Positions 14,345 to 22,817 of a stretch of DNA of 64,000 bases are shown piece by piece (position 1 is the first letter of the stretch; each line of letters opens with the position of its first letter). Below the pieces are notes generated by a model. That model saw only the letters and a program-made list of their open reading frames with translations, made no database searches and was not told the DNA's origin. The stretch is from an uncultured Clostridia bacterium (GTDB lineage Bacteria; Bacillota; Clostridia; Oscillospirales; Oscillospiraceae). The DNA is taken from the NCBI GenBank assembly GCA_947173485.1, contig CAMWFH010000010.1:21641-85640 (forward strand). The letters run 5' to 3'. The position numbers were made by a program, and so were the translations under genes.

Positions 14345-15871
14345 ATGCTACAAGTGAAAGACCTCACCATCACTCATAAAAAGGACCTGACCACCCTGGT
14401 GGAGGGACTGTCCTTCACCCTGGCCCCCGGTGACCGGGCCGCCATCGTAGGGGAGGAGGGCAACGGCAAATCCACCATCCTCAAGCTGCTCTGGGACCCG
14501 GCGCTGGTGTCGCCCTACGCGGAGTGGACAGGGGACATCCTCGACCGGCGGCTGCGGAAGGGCTATCTGGCCCAGGAGCTGGGGACCGGAGAGCTGGCCC
14601 TGCCGGTATGGGACTTCTGCCAGGGCGCTCCGGCGTTCCTAGACGCGGACCCCAAAGCGCTGGATGCCGCCGCCCGGCAGGTGGGGCTGGACAGCGCCCT
14701 CTTCTGGGAGGACCGGCCTATGGATACCCTGTCCGGCGGGGAGCGGGTCAAGCTGCGGCTGGCGCTGCTGCTGCTGGCATCGCCGGATATCCTGCTGCTG
14801 GACGAGCCCTCCAACGACTTAGACCTTGACACCCTGGCCTGGCTGGAGACGTTCCTACTGTCGCTCAAAACGCCGGTGCTGTACGTCTCCCATGACGAGC
14901 CCCTGCTGGACCGGACCGCCAACCTCATCATCCACTTAGAGCGCCTCAGCCGCCGGAGCGTGCCCCGCTGCACAGTGGCCCGGATAGGTTATCGGGCCTA
15001 CTTCCAGGAGCGGCAGGCGGGCATGGCCCGCCAGGCCCAGCAGGCCCGGAAGGAGCGGGCGGAGCATGACGCGAAGATGGAGCGGTTCCGGCAGATCCGC
15101 AGCAAGGTGGAACACCAGCAAGCCTCGATCTCCCGGCAGGACCCCCACGGGGGACGGCTGCTGAAGAAGAAGATGCACGCCGTCCAGTCCATGGGCCGGC
15201 GATTCGAGCGGGAACGGGAGCAGATGACCGCCCTGCCCCAGTGGGAGGAGGCCATCCTCACCGCCTTCGACCCGGACCGCGCCACCCTGCCCGCCGGAAA
15301 GGCCGTGCTGCGGCTGGCGCTGCCAGAGCTACGGGCAGGGGAGAGGGTGCTGTCCAGGGATGTGGGGCTGGACGTGACCGGGCCGGAGAAGATCGGCATC
15401 GTGGGGGAGAACGGCGCGGGGAAGTCCACTCTGCTGCGGCAGATCGCGGCGCTCCTGCTGCCCAGGACGGACCTGCGGGCCGCCTATATGCCCCAGGACT
15501 ACGGCGATACCCTGCTGGGGGACCAGACCCCGGTGGAGCTGCTGGCCCCCTCGGGCCATAGGGACGATATCACAAGGGCCCGGACCCTGCTGGGGGCCAT
15601 GAAGTACAAGACGGAGGAGATGGACCACCCGGCGGCGGGGCTGTCCGGGGGACAGCGGGCCAAGCTGCTGTTTTTGCGGATGGTGCTGAACGGCAGCAAC
15701 GTCCTGGTGCTGGACGAGCCCACCCGGAACTTTTCCCCTATGTCCGCACCGGTGATCCGGCAGGTGCTGGCGGACTTTCCGGGGGCCATCATCAGCGTGT
15801 CCCACGACCGGCTGTATCTGGAGCAGGTCTGTACCCGGATACTGACGCTGACAGGGAAGGGGTTGGCATAA
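14345..15871 (+). CDS. ABC-F family ATPase, probable ribosomal-protection (antibiotic resistance) protein
   Basis: The 508-residue protein has two ABC domains in one chain and no membrane segments. Domain 1 has Walker A GEEGNGKST (residues 36-44), signature LSGGERVKL and Walker B LLLDEPSNDLD. Domain 2 has VGENGAGKST, LSGGQRAKL and LVLDEPTRNFSP. Between them is a charged linker with RLLKKKMHAVQSMGRR. ABC-F factors of the ARE type bind the ribosomal E site and displace drugs such as pleuromutilins, lincosamides or macrolides. The inducible-looking leader supports a resistance role. Drug specificity cannot be read from the sequence. Confidence 0.88.
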   Translation: MLQVKDLTITHKKDLTTLVEGLSFTLAPGDRAAIVGEEGNGKSTILKLLWDPALVSPYAEWTGDILDRRLRKGYLAQELGTGELALPVWDFCQGAPAFLDADPKALDAAARQVGLDSALFWEDRPMDTLSGGERVKLRLALLLLASPDILLLDEPSNDLDLDTLAWLETFLLSLKTPVLYVSHDEPLLDRTANLIIHLERLSRRSVPRCTVARIGYRAYFQERQAGMARQAQQARKERAEHDAKMERFRQIRSKVEHQQASISRQDPHGGRLLKKKMHAVQSMGRRFEREREQMTALPQWEEAILTAFDPDRATLPAGKAVLRLALPELRAGERVLSRDVGLDVTGPEKIGIVGENGAGKSTLLRQIAALLLPRTDLRAAYMPQDYGDTLLGDQTPVELLAPSGHRDDITRARTLLGAMKYKTEEMDHPAAGLSGGQRAKLLFLRMVLNGSNVLVLDEPTRNFSPMSAPVIRQVLADFPGAIISVSHDRLYLEQVCTRILTLTGKGLA

Positions 15872-15904
15872 AGCAGGCAAGGGACGGCGAACGCCGTCCC
15901 TCTG

Positions 15905-16432
15905 CTATGATATGGGATATCCTTTTGCCCTGCCGGGCAGCTCCACCTGGCGGACCAGGAACCGGGCCCCGGCAGGGGAGACCTCCAGCACTCCCTGGAA
16001 ACCGACCTGCCGCCGGCCCAGGCTGTCAAACAAGGTCAGCTGTAGCTCGATGCCGCTAGCGGCCTCCTCGATGGCAGACTGGGGCGCTATGCCGGCCAGG
16101 ACCAGGACCCGCAGGCCCTCATGGCTCTGGACCCTCCCATGAAAGCAAATACTGGGCCCACCGTCCTCCGCATCCTCGCCAAAGTGGGCGACATAGGCCG
16201 TTGTCCCGGCCCGTATGGACCGCTCCAGCCGTCTCTCCGCAACAAAGCCGGGCGCGAGCCAAAGGAGCAGCCGCCGCAGGACTGCCGCCAGCACCCCGCC
16301 GCAGAGCAGGAGGGCCATCCCCGCCGCTGTGGCATAGATATCACGATAGGCCAGCCGCGCCAGCAGGAGGGCGGCTAGGAGGATCGCTATGGTCCCAGCC
16401 GCCGTGATCAGGACTGCCTTTCTTTTGTTCAT
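15905..16432 (-). CDS. Hypothetical membrane protein with two N-terminal helices
   Basis: A 175-residue protein with two hydrophobic helices at about residues 8-27 and 35-60, then a soluble beta-rich domain of about 110 residues. I do not recognise the family. Its start ATGA overlaps the stop of the small lipoprotein gene upstream, and that gene overlaps the recombinase stop in the same way, so the three are translated as a coupled unit. The C-terminal domain is probably on one membrane face and may interact with the lipoprotein. Confidence 0.7.
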   Translation of the reverse strand: MNKRKAVLITAAGTIAILLAALLLARLAYRDIYATAAGMALLLCGGVLAAVLRRLLLWLAPGFVAERRLERSIRAGTTAYVAHFGEDAEDGGPSICFHGRVQSHEGLRVLVLAGIAPQSAIEEAASGIELQLTLFDSLGRRQVGFQGVLEVSPAGARFLVRQVELPGRAKGYPIS

Positions 16433-16545
16433 CTGTCGATCGTCTCTACCCGTCTATACCAGGAAACATCGCCTGTTCCGCAGGCGGCCAGCGCCAGGAG
16501 CGCCGCCAGCAGGAGAGGGGAGAGGCATCTCACCAGCCACCTCAT
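16429..16545 (-). CDS. Small lipoprotein (38 residues)
   Basis: The short frame encodes an N-terminal MRWLVRC, a hydrophobic core and a lipobox LALAAC with Cys at residue 22, leaving a mature peptide of only about 17 residues. Its ATG overlaps the stop of the tyrosine recombinase gene (ATGA) and its TGA overlaps the ATG of the next membrane protein. Both junctions are 4-base overlaps, which argues that this tiny gene is real and translationally coupled. Function unknown. Confidence 0.7.
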   Translation of the reverse strand: MRWLVRCLSPLLLAALLALAACGTGDVSWYRRVETIDR

Positions 16546-17546
16546 CCCTTCTTAGGCCGCACCTTTGCCAGGGGATTGGCCTTGGCGGCCACCCGGAGGG
16601 CTTCGTTGTCGATATGGGTATAGATCTCTGTCGTATTCAAGTGGTCGTGGCCCAGCACCTCCTGGACCGCCTTCACATCCACGCCGTTTTGGAGCATCAG
16701 GGTAGCGGCGGTGTGTCGCAGCTTGTGGGAGGAGTATTGGGTGCTGTCCAGTCCGGCGGTGAGCAGGCGCTTTTTCACCAGGGCATGGACGCTGGAGCGG
16801 CTGATGCGCTGATCGCGGCTGGAGAGGAAAAGGGCGTTGGCGTCCCGGCCGGTGATGGGCCGGCGGACCGCCAGATACTTCTCCAACGCCGCCTTGCAGG
16901 CATCGTTCAGATAGACGATCCGCACCTTGTTGCCCTTGCCCAGGACCCGGAGGGCATCGCCCTGGATGTCGCTGAGGTCCAGCCCGATCAGCTCCGAGAT
17001 CCGCAGACCGCAGTTGAGGAACAGCGTCAGGATGCAGTAGTCACGCTCCTGGTGGGCGCCGTCCACCGACTCCAGCAGCTCCACCGACTCCTCCAGCGTC
17101 AGATACTTCGGCAGGGTCTTTTTCAGCTTGGGGGAGTCCAGGTCCTTGATGGGGTCGTTCTCCAATAGATGTACTTTCTGGGTCAGATAGCTGAAAAAGG
17201 ACCGCAGCGTGGCCACCTTCCGCGCCCTGGAGGCGGCGCTCAGCCCATAGGCGGTGTTGGGGCTGTTGTGCTGGCGGGGGCGGTCACGGCTCAAAAAAGC
17301 GAGGTAGTCGTAGATATCAGTCAATGTGATATTTTTAACAAATTCGATATCCACATCTAAGATGGAGATCTCCTCCAGCTCCTTATCCCGGAGGCTCGGG
17401 TCCTTGTGGCGCTTCATAAAACGGAAGAAGGCCCGCAGGTCCAGGTAATACTCGTCCACGGTCTTTTTGGAGTGGGCGCGGATGTTCTCGTGGTACGCCA
17501 GGAAATCCCGCAGAAGCTGGGGCGCGTCAAGGCGGTAATCGGTCAT
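16542..17546 (-). CDS. Tyrosine recombinase (XerC/XerD-like)
   Basis: The 334-residue protein has an N-terminal SAM-like core-binding domain (residues about 8-130) and a catalytic domain. Catalytic residues are visible: Arg in NCGLRISEL, Lys in LGKGNKVRI, His-x2-Arg in SHKLRHTAA, His in LGHDHLNTTEIY, and the nucleophile Tyr in EIYTH. It is longer than XerD of this window (291 residues) because of an insert around residues 50-75 and is not next to spoIIM. It could serve dimer resolution or a mobile locus; I see no att repeats. It follows the 185-residue gene by 13 bases. Confidence 0.88.
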   Translation of the reverse strand: MTDYRLDAPQLLRDFLAYHENIRAHSKKTVDEYYLDLRAFFRFMKRHKDPSLRDKELEEISILDVDIEFVKNITLTDIYDYLAFLSRDRPRQHNSPNTAYGLSAASRARKVATLRSFFSYLTQKVHLLENDPIKDLDSPKLKKTLPKYLTLEESVELLESVDGAHQERDYCILTLFLNCGLRISELIGLDLSDIQGDALRVLGKGNKVRIVYLNDACKAALEKYLAVRRPITGRDANALFLSSRDQRISRSSVHALVKKRLLTAGLDSTQYSSHKLRHTAATLMLQNGVDVKAVQEVLGHDHLNTTEIYTHIDNEALRVAAKANPLAKVRPKKG

Positions 17547-17559
17547 ATGGTCCTCCGTT

Positions 17560-18117
17560 CTATCCTATCTGTCGTACAAGGCCGGAAAGCAGGCAGTCCG
17601 CCATCGCCGGCAGGACCGGCGGCGTGACGCCCAGAGCGGAGAGGTGCTGGAGCAGGAGGGGCCGGATCTCTGCGGCCTCCTCGGGCGTCAGGACCGCCAT
17701 GGGCAGCAGCAGCTGGAAGAGGACCGGCCCGTCAGGCAGTGCCAGCAAGCGCCGTATTCGCTCACAGGAGAGCACCCAGAGCTTCCAGTGGGGCCCGGTG
17801 CAGCCGATCTCCTCGCCGTTGATATAGAAGATGGTATCGCCGGGGTGGAACTCGATCTCCAGCACGTCGTCGCCCTCCAGAGAAGCCACCAGCGTGGTAG
17901 GGTCGTTCAGATAGCCGTCGGAATCCTCAAAGACACCGTCATAGGACTTGGTAAAAGTATCGCTCCATTGGGTGTCCACCGGCAGGACTTGCTGGACAAG
18001 GTCGTACATGGTCTCATCTGTGCGCTCCAACAGCCCGCACGGGTAGCTGGTGGAGAGAAAGTACGCCCAGAAGCGGGTATTGCCAAAAGTAAGGTCGCTT
18101 AAAAGAATAAGATCCAT
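17560..18117 (-). CDS. Hypothetical protein, possibly immunity-like
   Basis: The 185-residue protein is soluble and acidic, with an N-terminal TFGNTRFWAYFLSTSYPCG segment, a middle EIEFHPGDTIFYINGEEIGCTGPHWKLWVLSCER and a helical C-terminal half ending LLSGLVRQIG. The style (aromatic-rich, single domain, no signal) recalls polymorphic-toxin immunity proteins such as the FWxYF-containing families, but I cannot assign one. It is the first gene of the operon with the recombinase, the small lipoprotein and the membrane protein. Confidence 0.6.
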   Translation of the reverse strand: MDLILLSDLTFGNTRFWAYFLSTSYPCGLLERTDETMYDLVQQVLPVDTQWSDTFTKSYDGVFEDSDGYLNDPTTLVASLEGDDVLEIEFHPGDTIFYINGEEIGCTGPHWKLWVLSCERIRRLLALPDGPVLFQLLLPMAVLTPEEAAEIRPLLLQHLSALGVTPPVLPAMADCLLSGLVRQIG

Positions 18118-18178
18118 CGCTCACACATCTCCTTCATAGCGGTACTGTCCTCACCAAAAGGCTGTCTAGGCCTTGTGA

Positions 18179-18262
18179 GGGGGCTTCAGCCGTCTAGCCT
18201 CCCCCGAATTGAACAAAATTTTTATTTTGTTCAATTATGTATGCCCCCTCTCCCAGGGGGGC
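18179..18262. repeat. REP-like cluster of three palindromes
   Basis: Three inverted repeats stand side by side in a gene-free gap: GGGGG/CCCCC (18179-18183 with 18201-18205), a perfect 12-bp AT-rich repeat AATTGAACAAAA/TTTTGTTCAATT (18207-18218 with 18225-18236, loop TTTTTA), and GCCCCC/GGGGGC (18243-18248 with 18257-18262). The flanks are GC-rich and the centre is AT-rich. This may act as a bidirectional terminator or be a dispersed intergenic repeat. Confidence 0.5.
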
Positions 18263-18280
18263 CGTCATGCCTCTTCTGGG

Positions 18281-18661
18281 TCAATCGCTCTGGGTGATCG
18301 TCTGGGTCGTCCCGTCCTCCGGGTCCCAGAACACATAGAACATCAGCGCGTAGGCGAAGCCGTCCCGGCGAACGGTATTGTCCAGCTGTCCCACGAAATA
18401 CATGGGCCTGCCGCTGTGGAACGGCCACTCCGGCTTCTGGATCCAGGCCGGCGGCACTTCAAAGTAGCGGAAGTCCTGCCGGACCTGGGTCCACAGATAC
18501 GCGGTGGTCTCCGCCGGGTCGCCCCGATAGCCCTCCAGCAGACCGCAGAAATAGGCCTTGCTCTCCGGGCTGGACAACGGGTCAAAGTGGAACTCGCCTC
18601 CCAGCGCCAACAGGATATCCTGGACCTCCTGGGGGATGCTCTTCTCAAATCCGTCTTTCAT
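18281..18661 (-). CDS. Hypothetical protein after tgt, YwqG/immunity-like
   Basis: The 126-residue acidic protein has a segment PPAWIQKPEWPFHSGRPMYF followed by VGQLD. Such WP-x-Gly-x-PM-FVGQ patterns occur in YwqG (DUF1963)-like and other immunity-type proteins. No signal or membrane helix. It begins 2 bases after the tgt stop and would be co-transcribed with it, though it has no obvious link to tRNA modification. Family assignment is a weak guess. Confidence 0.55.
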   Translation of the reverse strand: MKDGFEKSIPQEVQDILLALGGEFHFDPLSSPESKAYFCGLLEGYRGDPAETTAYLWTQVRQDFRYFEVPPAWIQKPEWPFHSGRPMYFVGQLDNTVRRDGFAYALMFYVFWDPEDGTTQTITQSD

Positions 18662-18663
18662 CG

Positions 18664-19797
18664 TCAGATCCTTTCCATCAGCCGGCCAGTATGCTCCCGG
18701 CGGAGATCGTCGAATACGCCCTGGTCCAGCGCCTCCCGGATGCGCTCCATCAGGCGGTTATAAAAGTACAAATTGTGCATCACCGCCAGCCGCAGGCCCA
18801 GGATCTCCCCCGCGGTGATCAGATGGCGGATATAAGCCCTGGAAAAGTGCCGGCAGACCGGACAGTCGCAGTCCGGGTCGATGGGCCGGCTGTCCAGCTT
18901 ATACTTCTCGTTCTTGATGTTCATAGTGCCGCTCCATGTGAAGAGCTTGGCATGGCGGGCATTGCGGGCGGGCATGACGCAGTCGAAAAAATCGATGCCC
19001 CGGGCCACGCCCTCCAGGATGTTGGCCGGGGTCCCCACTCCCATCAGATACCGGGGCTTATCCGCCGGCATATAGGGCTCCACCGCCTCGATGATGGCGT
19101 ACATCACCGCAGCCTCCTCTCCCACCGCCAGCCCGCCGATGGCGTAGCCGTCACAGGGGATCTTGGCGGTCTCCTGCATGTTCCAGATCCGCAGGTCCTC
19201 ATAGGTCCCCCCCTGGTTGATACCGAAGAGCATCTGCCCCGGATTGACGCAGTCCGGCTGGGCCATCAGGCGGTCATGCTCCGCCCGGCAGCGCTCCAGC
19301 CAGCGGACCGTCCGCTCACAGCTGGCCTTCACATACTCGTAGGGCGACGGGTTCTCTACGCACTCGTCAAAGGCCATGGCGATATCGCTGCCTAGGTTGG
19401 CCTGGATGCGCATACTCTCCTCCGGCCCCATAAAGATGCGGCGGCCGTCCAGATGGGAGGCGAAGGTGACCCCCTCCTCCGAGATCTTCCGCAGCCCTGA
19501 CAGAGAGAACACCTGGAACCCGCCGGAGTCGGTCAGGATCGGTCCGTCCCAATCCATCATCCGGTGAAGGCCCCCCAGCTGCCTGACCACCTGGTCCCCA
19601 GGGCGCAGATGGAGATGGTAGGTATTGCTCAGCTCGATCTGGCAGCGGATCTCCTTCAGGTCGTGGGCACTGAGACCGCCCTTGATCGCCGCCTGGGTGC
19701 CTACGTTCATAAAGACCGGGGTCTCCACCACGCCGCCATGGGCGCAGGAGAACCGGCCCCGCCGGGCACGTCCTTCTTTTTTGATGACTTCAAACAT
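18664..19797 (-). CDS. tgt: tRNA-guanine transglycosylase
   Basis: Tgt swaps guanine-34 for preQ1 in tRNAs with GUN anticodons, a step of queuosine synthesis. The 377-residue protein is full length. It shows DSGGFQVFSL (Asp90), the FGINQGG substrate pocket, the GIDFFDCVMPARNARH catalytic region (Asp269-Asp272) and the zinc site Cys310, Cys312, Cys315 and His341. QueA, the next queuosine enzyme, is encoded 7 kb away at 26593. It lies in an operon with a small membrane protein, a GNAT and a helix-hairpin-helix protein upstream and the 126-residue protein downstream. Confidence 0.97.
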   Translation of the reverse strand: MFEVIKKEGRARRGRFSCAHGGVVETPVFMNVGTQAAIKGGLSAHDLKEIRCQIELSNTYHLHLRPGDQVVRQLGGLHRMMDWDGPILTDSGGFQVFSLSGLRKISEEGVTFASHLDGRRIFMGPEESMRIQANLGSDIAMAFDECVENPSPYEYVKASCERTVRWLERCRAEHDRLMAQPDCVNPGQMLFGINQGGTYEDLRIWNMQETAKIPCDGYAIGGLAVGEEAAVMYAIIEAVEPYMPADKPRYLMGVGTPANILEGVARGIDFFDCVMPARNARHAKLFTWSGTMNIKNEKYKLDSRPIDPDCDCPVCRHFSRAYIRHLITAGEILGLRLAVMHNLYFYNRLMERIREALDQGVFDDLRREHTGRLMERI

Positions 19798-19820
19798 AGC
19801 TGCTCCTTATTAGGATAGGG

Positions 19821-20075
19821 TCACAGGGCTTTATAGAAGCGCTTCAGCTCCGCCTTCCGCTCCGGCGGGAGCTGGCTCTTCCGCACGCCGGCCACCGCCC
19901 CCGCCAGCGCCTCCAGCATATGGAGGCAGGCCCCCTGGTCCACTCCGGCCTTGATGCGAAGGAACGCCTCCTCCGCTCCGGTCTCCAGAAGGGCCGCCGT
20001 GGTGCTGATGCCGGCCTGGCAGAGCTTTTCCGCCAACACCGGTCCGATGTTGGGCATATCCGCTAATGTGTTCAC
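19821..20075 (-). CDS. TfoX C-terminal-domain (helix-hairpin-helix) protein
   Basis: The 84-residue protein is a stand-alone TfoX_C domain: LADMPNIGPVLAEKLCQAGI is the helix-hairpin-helix, followed by AFLRIKAGVDQGACLHMLEALAGA. In proteobacteria the domain is part of the competence regulator TfoX/Sxy; the single-domain form in Firmicutes has no known role and may bind DNA. The GTG start at 20075 overlaps the GNAT stop as GTGA, which fixes the start and indicates coupling. An internal ATG (residue 7) is the alternative. Confidence 0.8.
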   Translation of the reverse strand: MNTLADMPNIGPVLAEKLCQAGISTTAALLETGAEEAFLRIKAGVDQGACLHMLEALAGAVAGVRKSQLPPERKAELKRFYKAL

Positions 20076-20590
20076 GATATCTCCTCCCGCAGCAAGCTGT
20101 AGACGCAGCTGTCCAGGATATCCTCCCCCTTGGTGACGCTCTGGCGCAGGACGCCCTCCAACGTGAATCCGGCCTTCTCCAGCACCCGCCGGGAGGCGGC
20201 GTTGTTGGCAAAGGGCCCGGCATAGATCCGCAGGATATCCCACTGGGCAAAGCCCCGGCGGCAGATCTCCCCCACTGCGGCGGACATGATGCCCTGTCCC
20301 CAGAAGGACCGGCCCAGCCAGTAGCCCAGCTCGGCGCTCCGGCGGTACACATCCTGGCCCCGGGACAGCGACACGCTGCCCACAGCCGCCCCCGCCCTGT
20401 CGATGGCCAGCAGAAGGTCCGCCGCCGGGTCCGCCGTCAGGCACATCTGGATAAAACCCGCAGCGTCCGCCTGGGTATAGGGATGGGGGAACACGTCCCG
20501 CAGCCAGCGGGCAACTTCCCAGTCATTGGCATAGCGGGAGATGGCGGCGGCATCCGACTCCCGCCAGAGACGCAGCTGGAACTGGCTCAT
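20072..20590 (-). CDS. GNAT N-acetyltransferase (RimJ/RimL type)
   Basis: The 172-residue protein matches the Acetyltransf_3 branch: LRLWRESDAAAISRYANDWEV at the N-terminus, the acetyl-CoA loop LGRSFWGQGIMSAAVGEI (Gln/Arg-x2-Gly-x-Gly-like), and NNAASRRVLEKAGFTLEGVLR near the C-terminus. Such enzymes acetylate protein N-termini or small molecules; substrate unknown. Its start overlaps the stop of the upstream small membrane protein (ATGA) and its stop overlaps the TfoX-like start. Confidence 0.88.
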   Translation of the reverse strand: MSQFQLRLWRESDAAAISRYANDWEVARWLRDVFPHPYTQADAAGFIQMCLTADPAADLLLAIDRAGAAVGSVSLSRGQDVYRRSAELGYWLGRSFWGQGIMSAAVGEICRRGFAQWDILRIYAGPFANNAASRRVLEKAGFTLEGVLRQSVTKGEDILDSCVYSLLREEIS

Positions 20591-20748
20591 TCCTTCTCCT
20601 CCTCCGGCGTCTCCGCCACACCGTCATAGGGCCCCTTCTGCCTCCGCCGGTCCACCCAGGCCGCCAGCCGGGGCGTCAGATAGAGGGCCGTCCCTACGAT
20701 CCCGATAAACAGCACCAGGAACACCGCCGGCGCCAATATTTCTTTCAT
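20587..20748 (-). CDS. Small membrane protein (53 residues)
   Basis: The start at 20748 follows GGGGAGGACCCGAC. The product has one transmembrane helix (residues about 5-23, starting after MKEIL) and a basic then acidic tail ending PEEEKE. The frame continues upstream, but that part overlaps the promoter. It overlaps the GNAT gene by 4 bases. Function unknown. Confidence 0.65.
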   Translation of the reverse strand: MKEILAPAVFLVLFIGIVGTALYLTPRLAAWVDRRRQKGPYDGVAETPEEEKE

Positions 20749-20776
20749 GTCGGGTCCTCCCCTTCGCATTTGCTCC

Positions 20777-20805
20777 AGTATACAACAGACGTCCTGGTTT
20801 TTCAA
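20777..20805 (-). promoter_or_regulatory. Promoter of the small membrane protein-GNAT-tgt operon
   Basis: On the minus strand, TTGAAA (20805-20800) and TATACT (20782-20777) are 17 bases apart. It is divergent from the promoter at 20829-20857. Confidence 0.75.
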
Positions 20806-20828
20806 GGCCGGCGGGCATTCTTTTACGA

Positions 20829-20857
20829 TTGACATATTTGGTCGAATCGGCTACAAT
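20829..20857 (+). promoter_or_regulatory. Promoter of the SLH-serine hydrolase gene
   Basis: TTGACA at 20829-20834 and TACAAT at 20852-20857, spaced 17 bases. Confidence 0.8.
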
Positions 20858-20923
20858 ACCAGTGCAATATCTTGGAATCCCAGATCGCCTCAGATCCTTC
20901 CAGAACCAAAGGAGACTGCACCG

Positions 20924-22789
20924 ATGAGAACACGGGTCGTCCTGTTGTCACTGGCCTGCACCCTGGCCATGATCCTGCTGCTGATGGCGGCTACTGCCCC
21001 CAAGTCCCCTCCTCCCCCTGATGAGGAGCCCCCCTCTCCTGCCGGTGATGTCAATGAGCCGGAGGAGCCCCCTGTCCTGACTCTGGCGGATATCCGCACT
21101 GTCACCTTTGACGATGTGCCGCCGGCCTATGCCGACTGCGTCAGCTACGCCGCCCACCAGGGCTTCGTCCAGGGCGTAGGCGGCGGGCAGTTCGCGCCGG
21201 ACGGCCTGGTCTCCCGGGCCGCCCTGGTGACCATCCTCCACCGGATGAGCGGTCAGGAGGTCCCTGCCTATGACGGCCGCTTCTCCGATGTGGACAGCGG
21301 CAGCTGGTATGCTGGCGCAGTGGCCTGGGCCGTGGAGAACAGCATCGCCTCCGGCTACAGCGACGGCACCTTTGCCCCCGGCCTCTCCGTGACCCGGGAG
21401 CAGCTGGCCGTGTTCCTCTGCCGGGCCGCCGGCGGCGGCACGCCCCAGGGGGACCTGTCCGCCTATACCGATGGCAGCGCCGTACAGAGCTATGCCGCCG
21501 CCCCGGTGGCCTGGGCCCTGGAAAAGGGCCTGCTGAACGCCCTGGTGGCCGATACCATCCACCCCTCCTTCCCCATCACCCGGGGCCAGCTGGCCCAGGT
21601 GCTGGTGGCCTTCACGGCCCTCACCACAGAGGAGCCCCTGGCGGCGGAGCTGGCCGGCAACCTGCCCCCCAGAGCCGTGGAGAGCCGCAGCGCCGCCCAG
21701 CATGACGCCCTCCAGGCGTCCATCGACGAGATCGCCGCCAAATACCGGGCCTCCGGCGTCCAGGTGGCCGTTATCGAAAAGGGGACGGTCACCGATACCT
21801 TTACTTACGGCTGGGCCGTGCCCAACGAGGTCCCCATGACGGACCGGCACAAGATCCGGGTGGCCTCCATCACCAAGGTGGCGGTGGGCATGGCGGCTAT
21901 GCACTTGTGGGACCAGGGAACCGTCGATCTGGACGCCGATATCAGCGGCTACTGGGGCTGCCGCTTCCAGAACCCCCAGTACCCGGATACCCCCATCACC
22001 CTCCGGGCCCTGCTATCCCACACATCCTCCATCCGGGCCTTCGGGGACGATGTGTCCTACTCCCACGGCATGGCCCTCTCCAAGCTGCTCTCCGCCGAGG
22101 GCTATGCCAAGGTCAAGCCCGGCGCGATCTCCTCCTGGACCTATAACAACTACGGCTTCGGTGTTCTGGGCATGACCCTGGAGCTGGCCGCCGGACAGCA
22201 TCTGGACCAGGTGATGGAGGAGGGCTTCTGGTCCCTCATGGGCATCGATGCTGCCTTTGAGGGGGGCATGGTGGCCGACCAGACCAAGCTGGTCCCCCTG
22301 GTCTCCTACGGCGGCAGTGCGGTCCACACCGTGGAGGACCAGCGCCGCCAGCACCGTCCCGCCTCCCCCGGCGGCCACGGCACCGGCTTTGCCGGGAGCC
22401 TGACCATCAGCGCCCAGGACCTGGCCCAGATGACTGCCCTGCTGGCCAACGATGGCCGCTACGAGGGCTTGCCCCTTCTGAGCGAGAGGGCGGTGGAGCA
22501 AATGGAGACCCGGCTGGGACTGGTCAGCTCCTTAGGGTTCTACCAGTGCTACCCCCTTCGGAGCCAGGACGGCCTCTATGGCCGCTCTACCCTCTGCTAC
22601 CACACCGGCGGCGCCTACGGCGTCCTGAGCATCCTGTCCTATGACCCCGTCGCCAGGGATGGGGTGGTGGCCGTGACCATCGGGGCACGGGCCACCAAGG
22701 ATGACCGCGGCATCGCCGCGGTCTGTGGAGAGATCAGTCAGATCGTCTACCAGACCATCGCGGATACAGATCAGATCACAGATCGATAG
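20924..22789 (+). CDS. SLH-domain serine hydrolase (beta-lactamase/PBP-like)
   Basis: The 621-residue exported protein has a signal or anchor helix (residues 5-22), a Pro/Glu linker, three S-layer-homology repeats (about 60-105, 118-165 and 178-230; FSDVDSGSWYAGAVAWAVEN is typical) and a class C beta-lactamase-like domain. The catalytic triad motifs are present: Ser315-x-x-Lys318 (SITK), Tyr407-x-Asn409 and His560-Thr-Gly562. It is probably held on the cell wall and hydrolyses or transfers D-amino-acid peptides or esters. SLH anchoring usually relies on pyruvylated wall glycans. Start at 20924 follows AAAGGAG. Confidence 0.9.
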   Translation: MRTRVVLLSLACTLAMILLLMAATAPKSPPPPDEEPPSPAGDVNEPEEPPVLTLADIRTVTFDDVPPAYADCVSYAAHQGFVQGVGGGQFAPDGLVSRAALVTILHRMSGQEVPAYDGRFSDVDSGSWYAGAVAWAVENSIASGYSDGTFAPGLSVTREQLAVFLCRAAGGGTPQGDLSAYTDGSAVQSYAAAPVAWALEKGLLNALVADTIHPSFPITRGQLAQVLVAFTALTTEEPLAAELAGNLPPRAVESRSAAQHDALQASIDEIAAKYRASGVQVAVIEKGTVTDTFTYGWAVPNEVPMTDRHKIRVASITKVAVGMAAMHLWDQGTVDLDADISGYWGCRFQNPQYPDTPITLRALLSHTSSIRAFGDDVSYSHGMALSKLLSAEGYAKVKPGAISSWTYNNYGFGVLGMTLELAAGQHLDQVMEEGFWSLMGIDAAFEGGMVADQTKLVPLVSYGGSAVHTVEDQRRQHRPASPGGHGTGFAGSLTISAQDLAQMTALLANDGRYEGLPLLSERAVEQMETRLGLVSSLGFYQCYPLRSQDGLYGRSTLCYHTGGAYGVLSILSYDPVARDGVVAVTIGARATKDDRGIAAVCGEISQIVYQTIADTDQITDR

Positions 22790-22817
22790 ATCAGATAGAT
22801 CAAAGGAGGAACCCCTT

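Noticed and set aside
16542..17546. Integrase of a prophage or ICE
   Set aside because: No tRNA, att repeats, excisionase or phage/conjugation genes nearby; the surrounding genes look chromosomal.
18118..18280. Insertion-sequence remnant at the palindromes
   Set aside because: No transposase fragment or target-site duplication is visible; a REP-like element is a better description.
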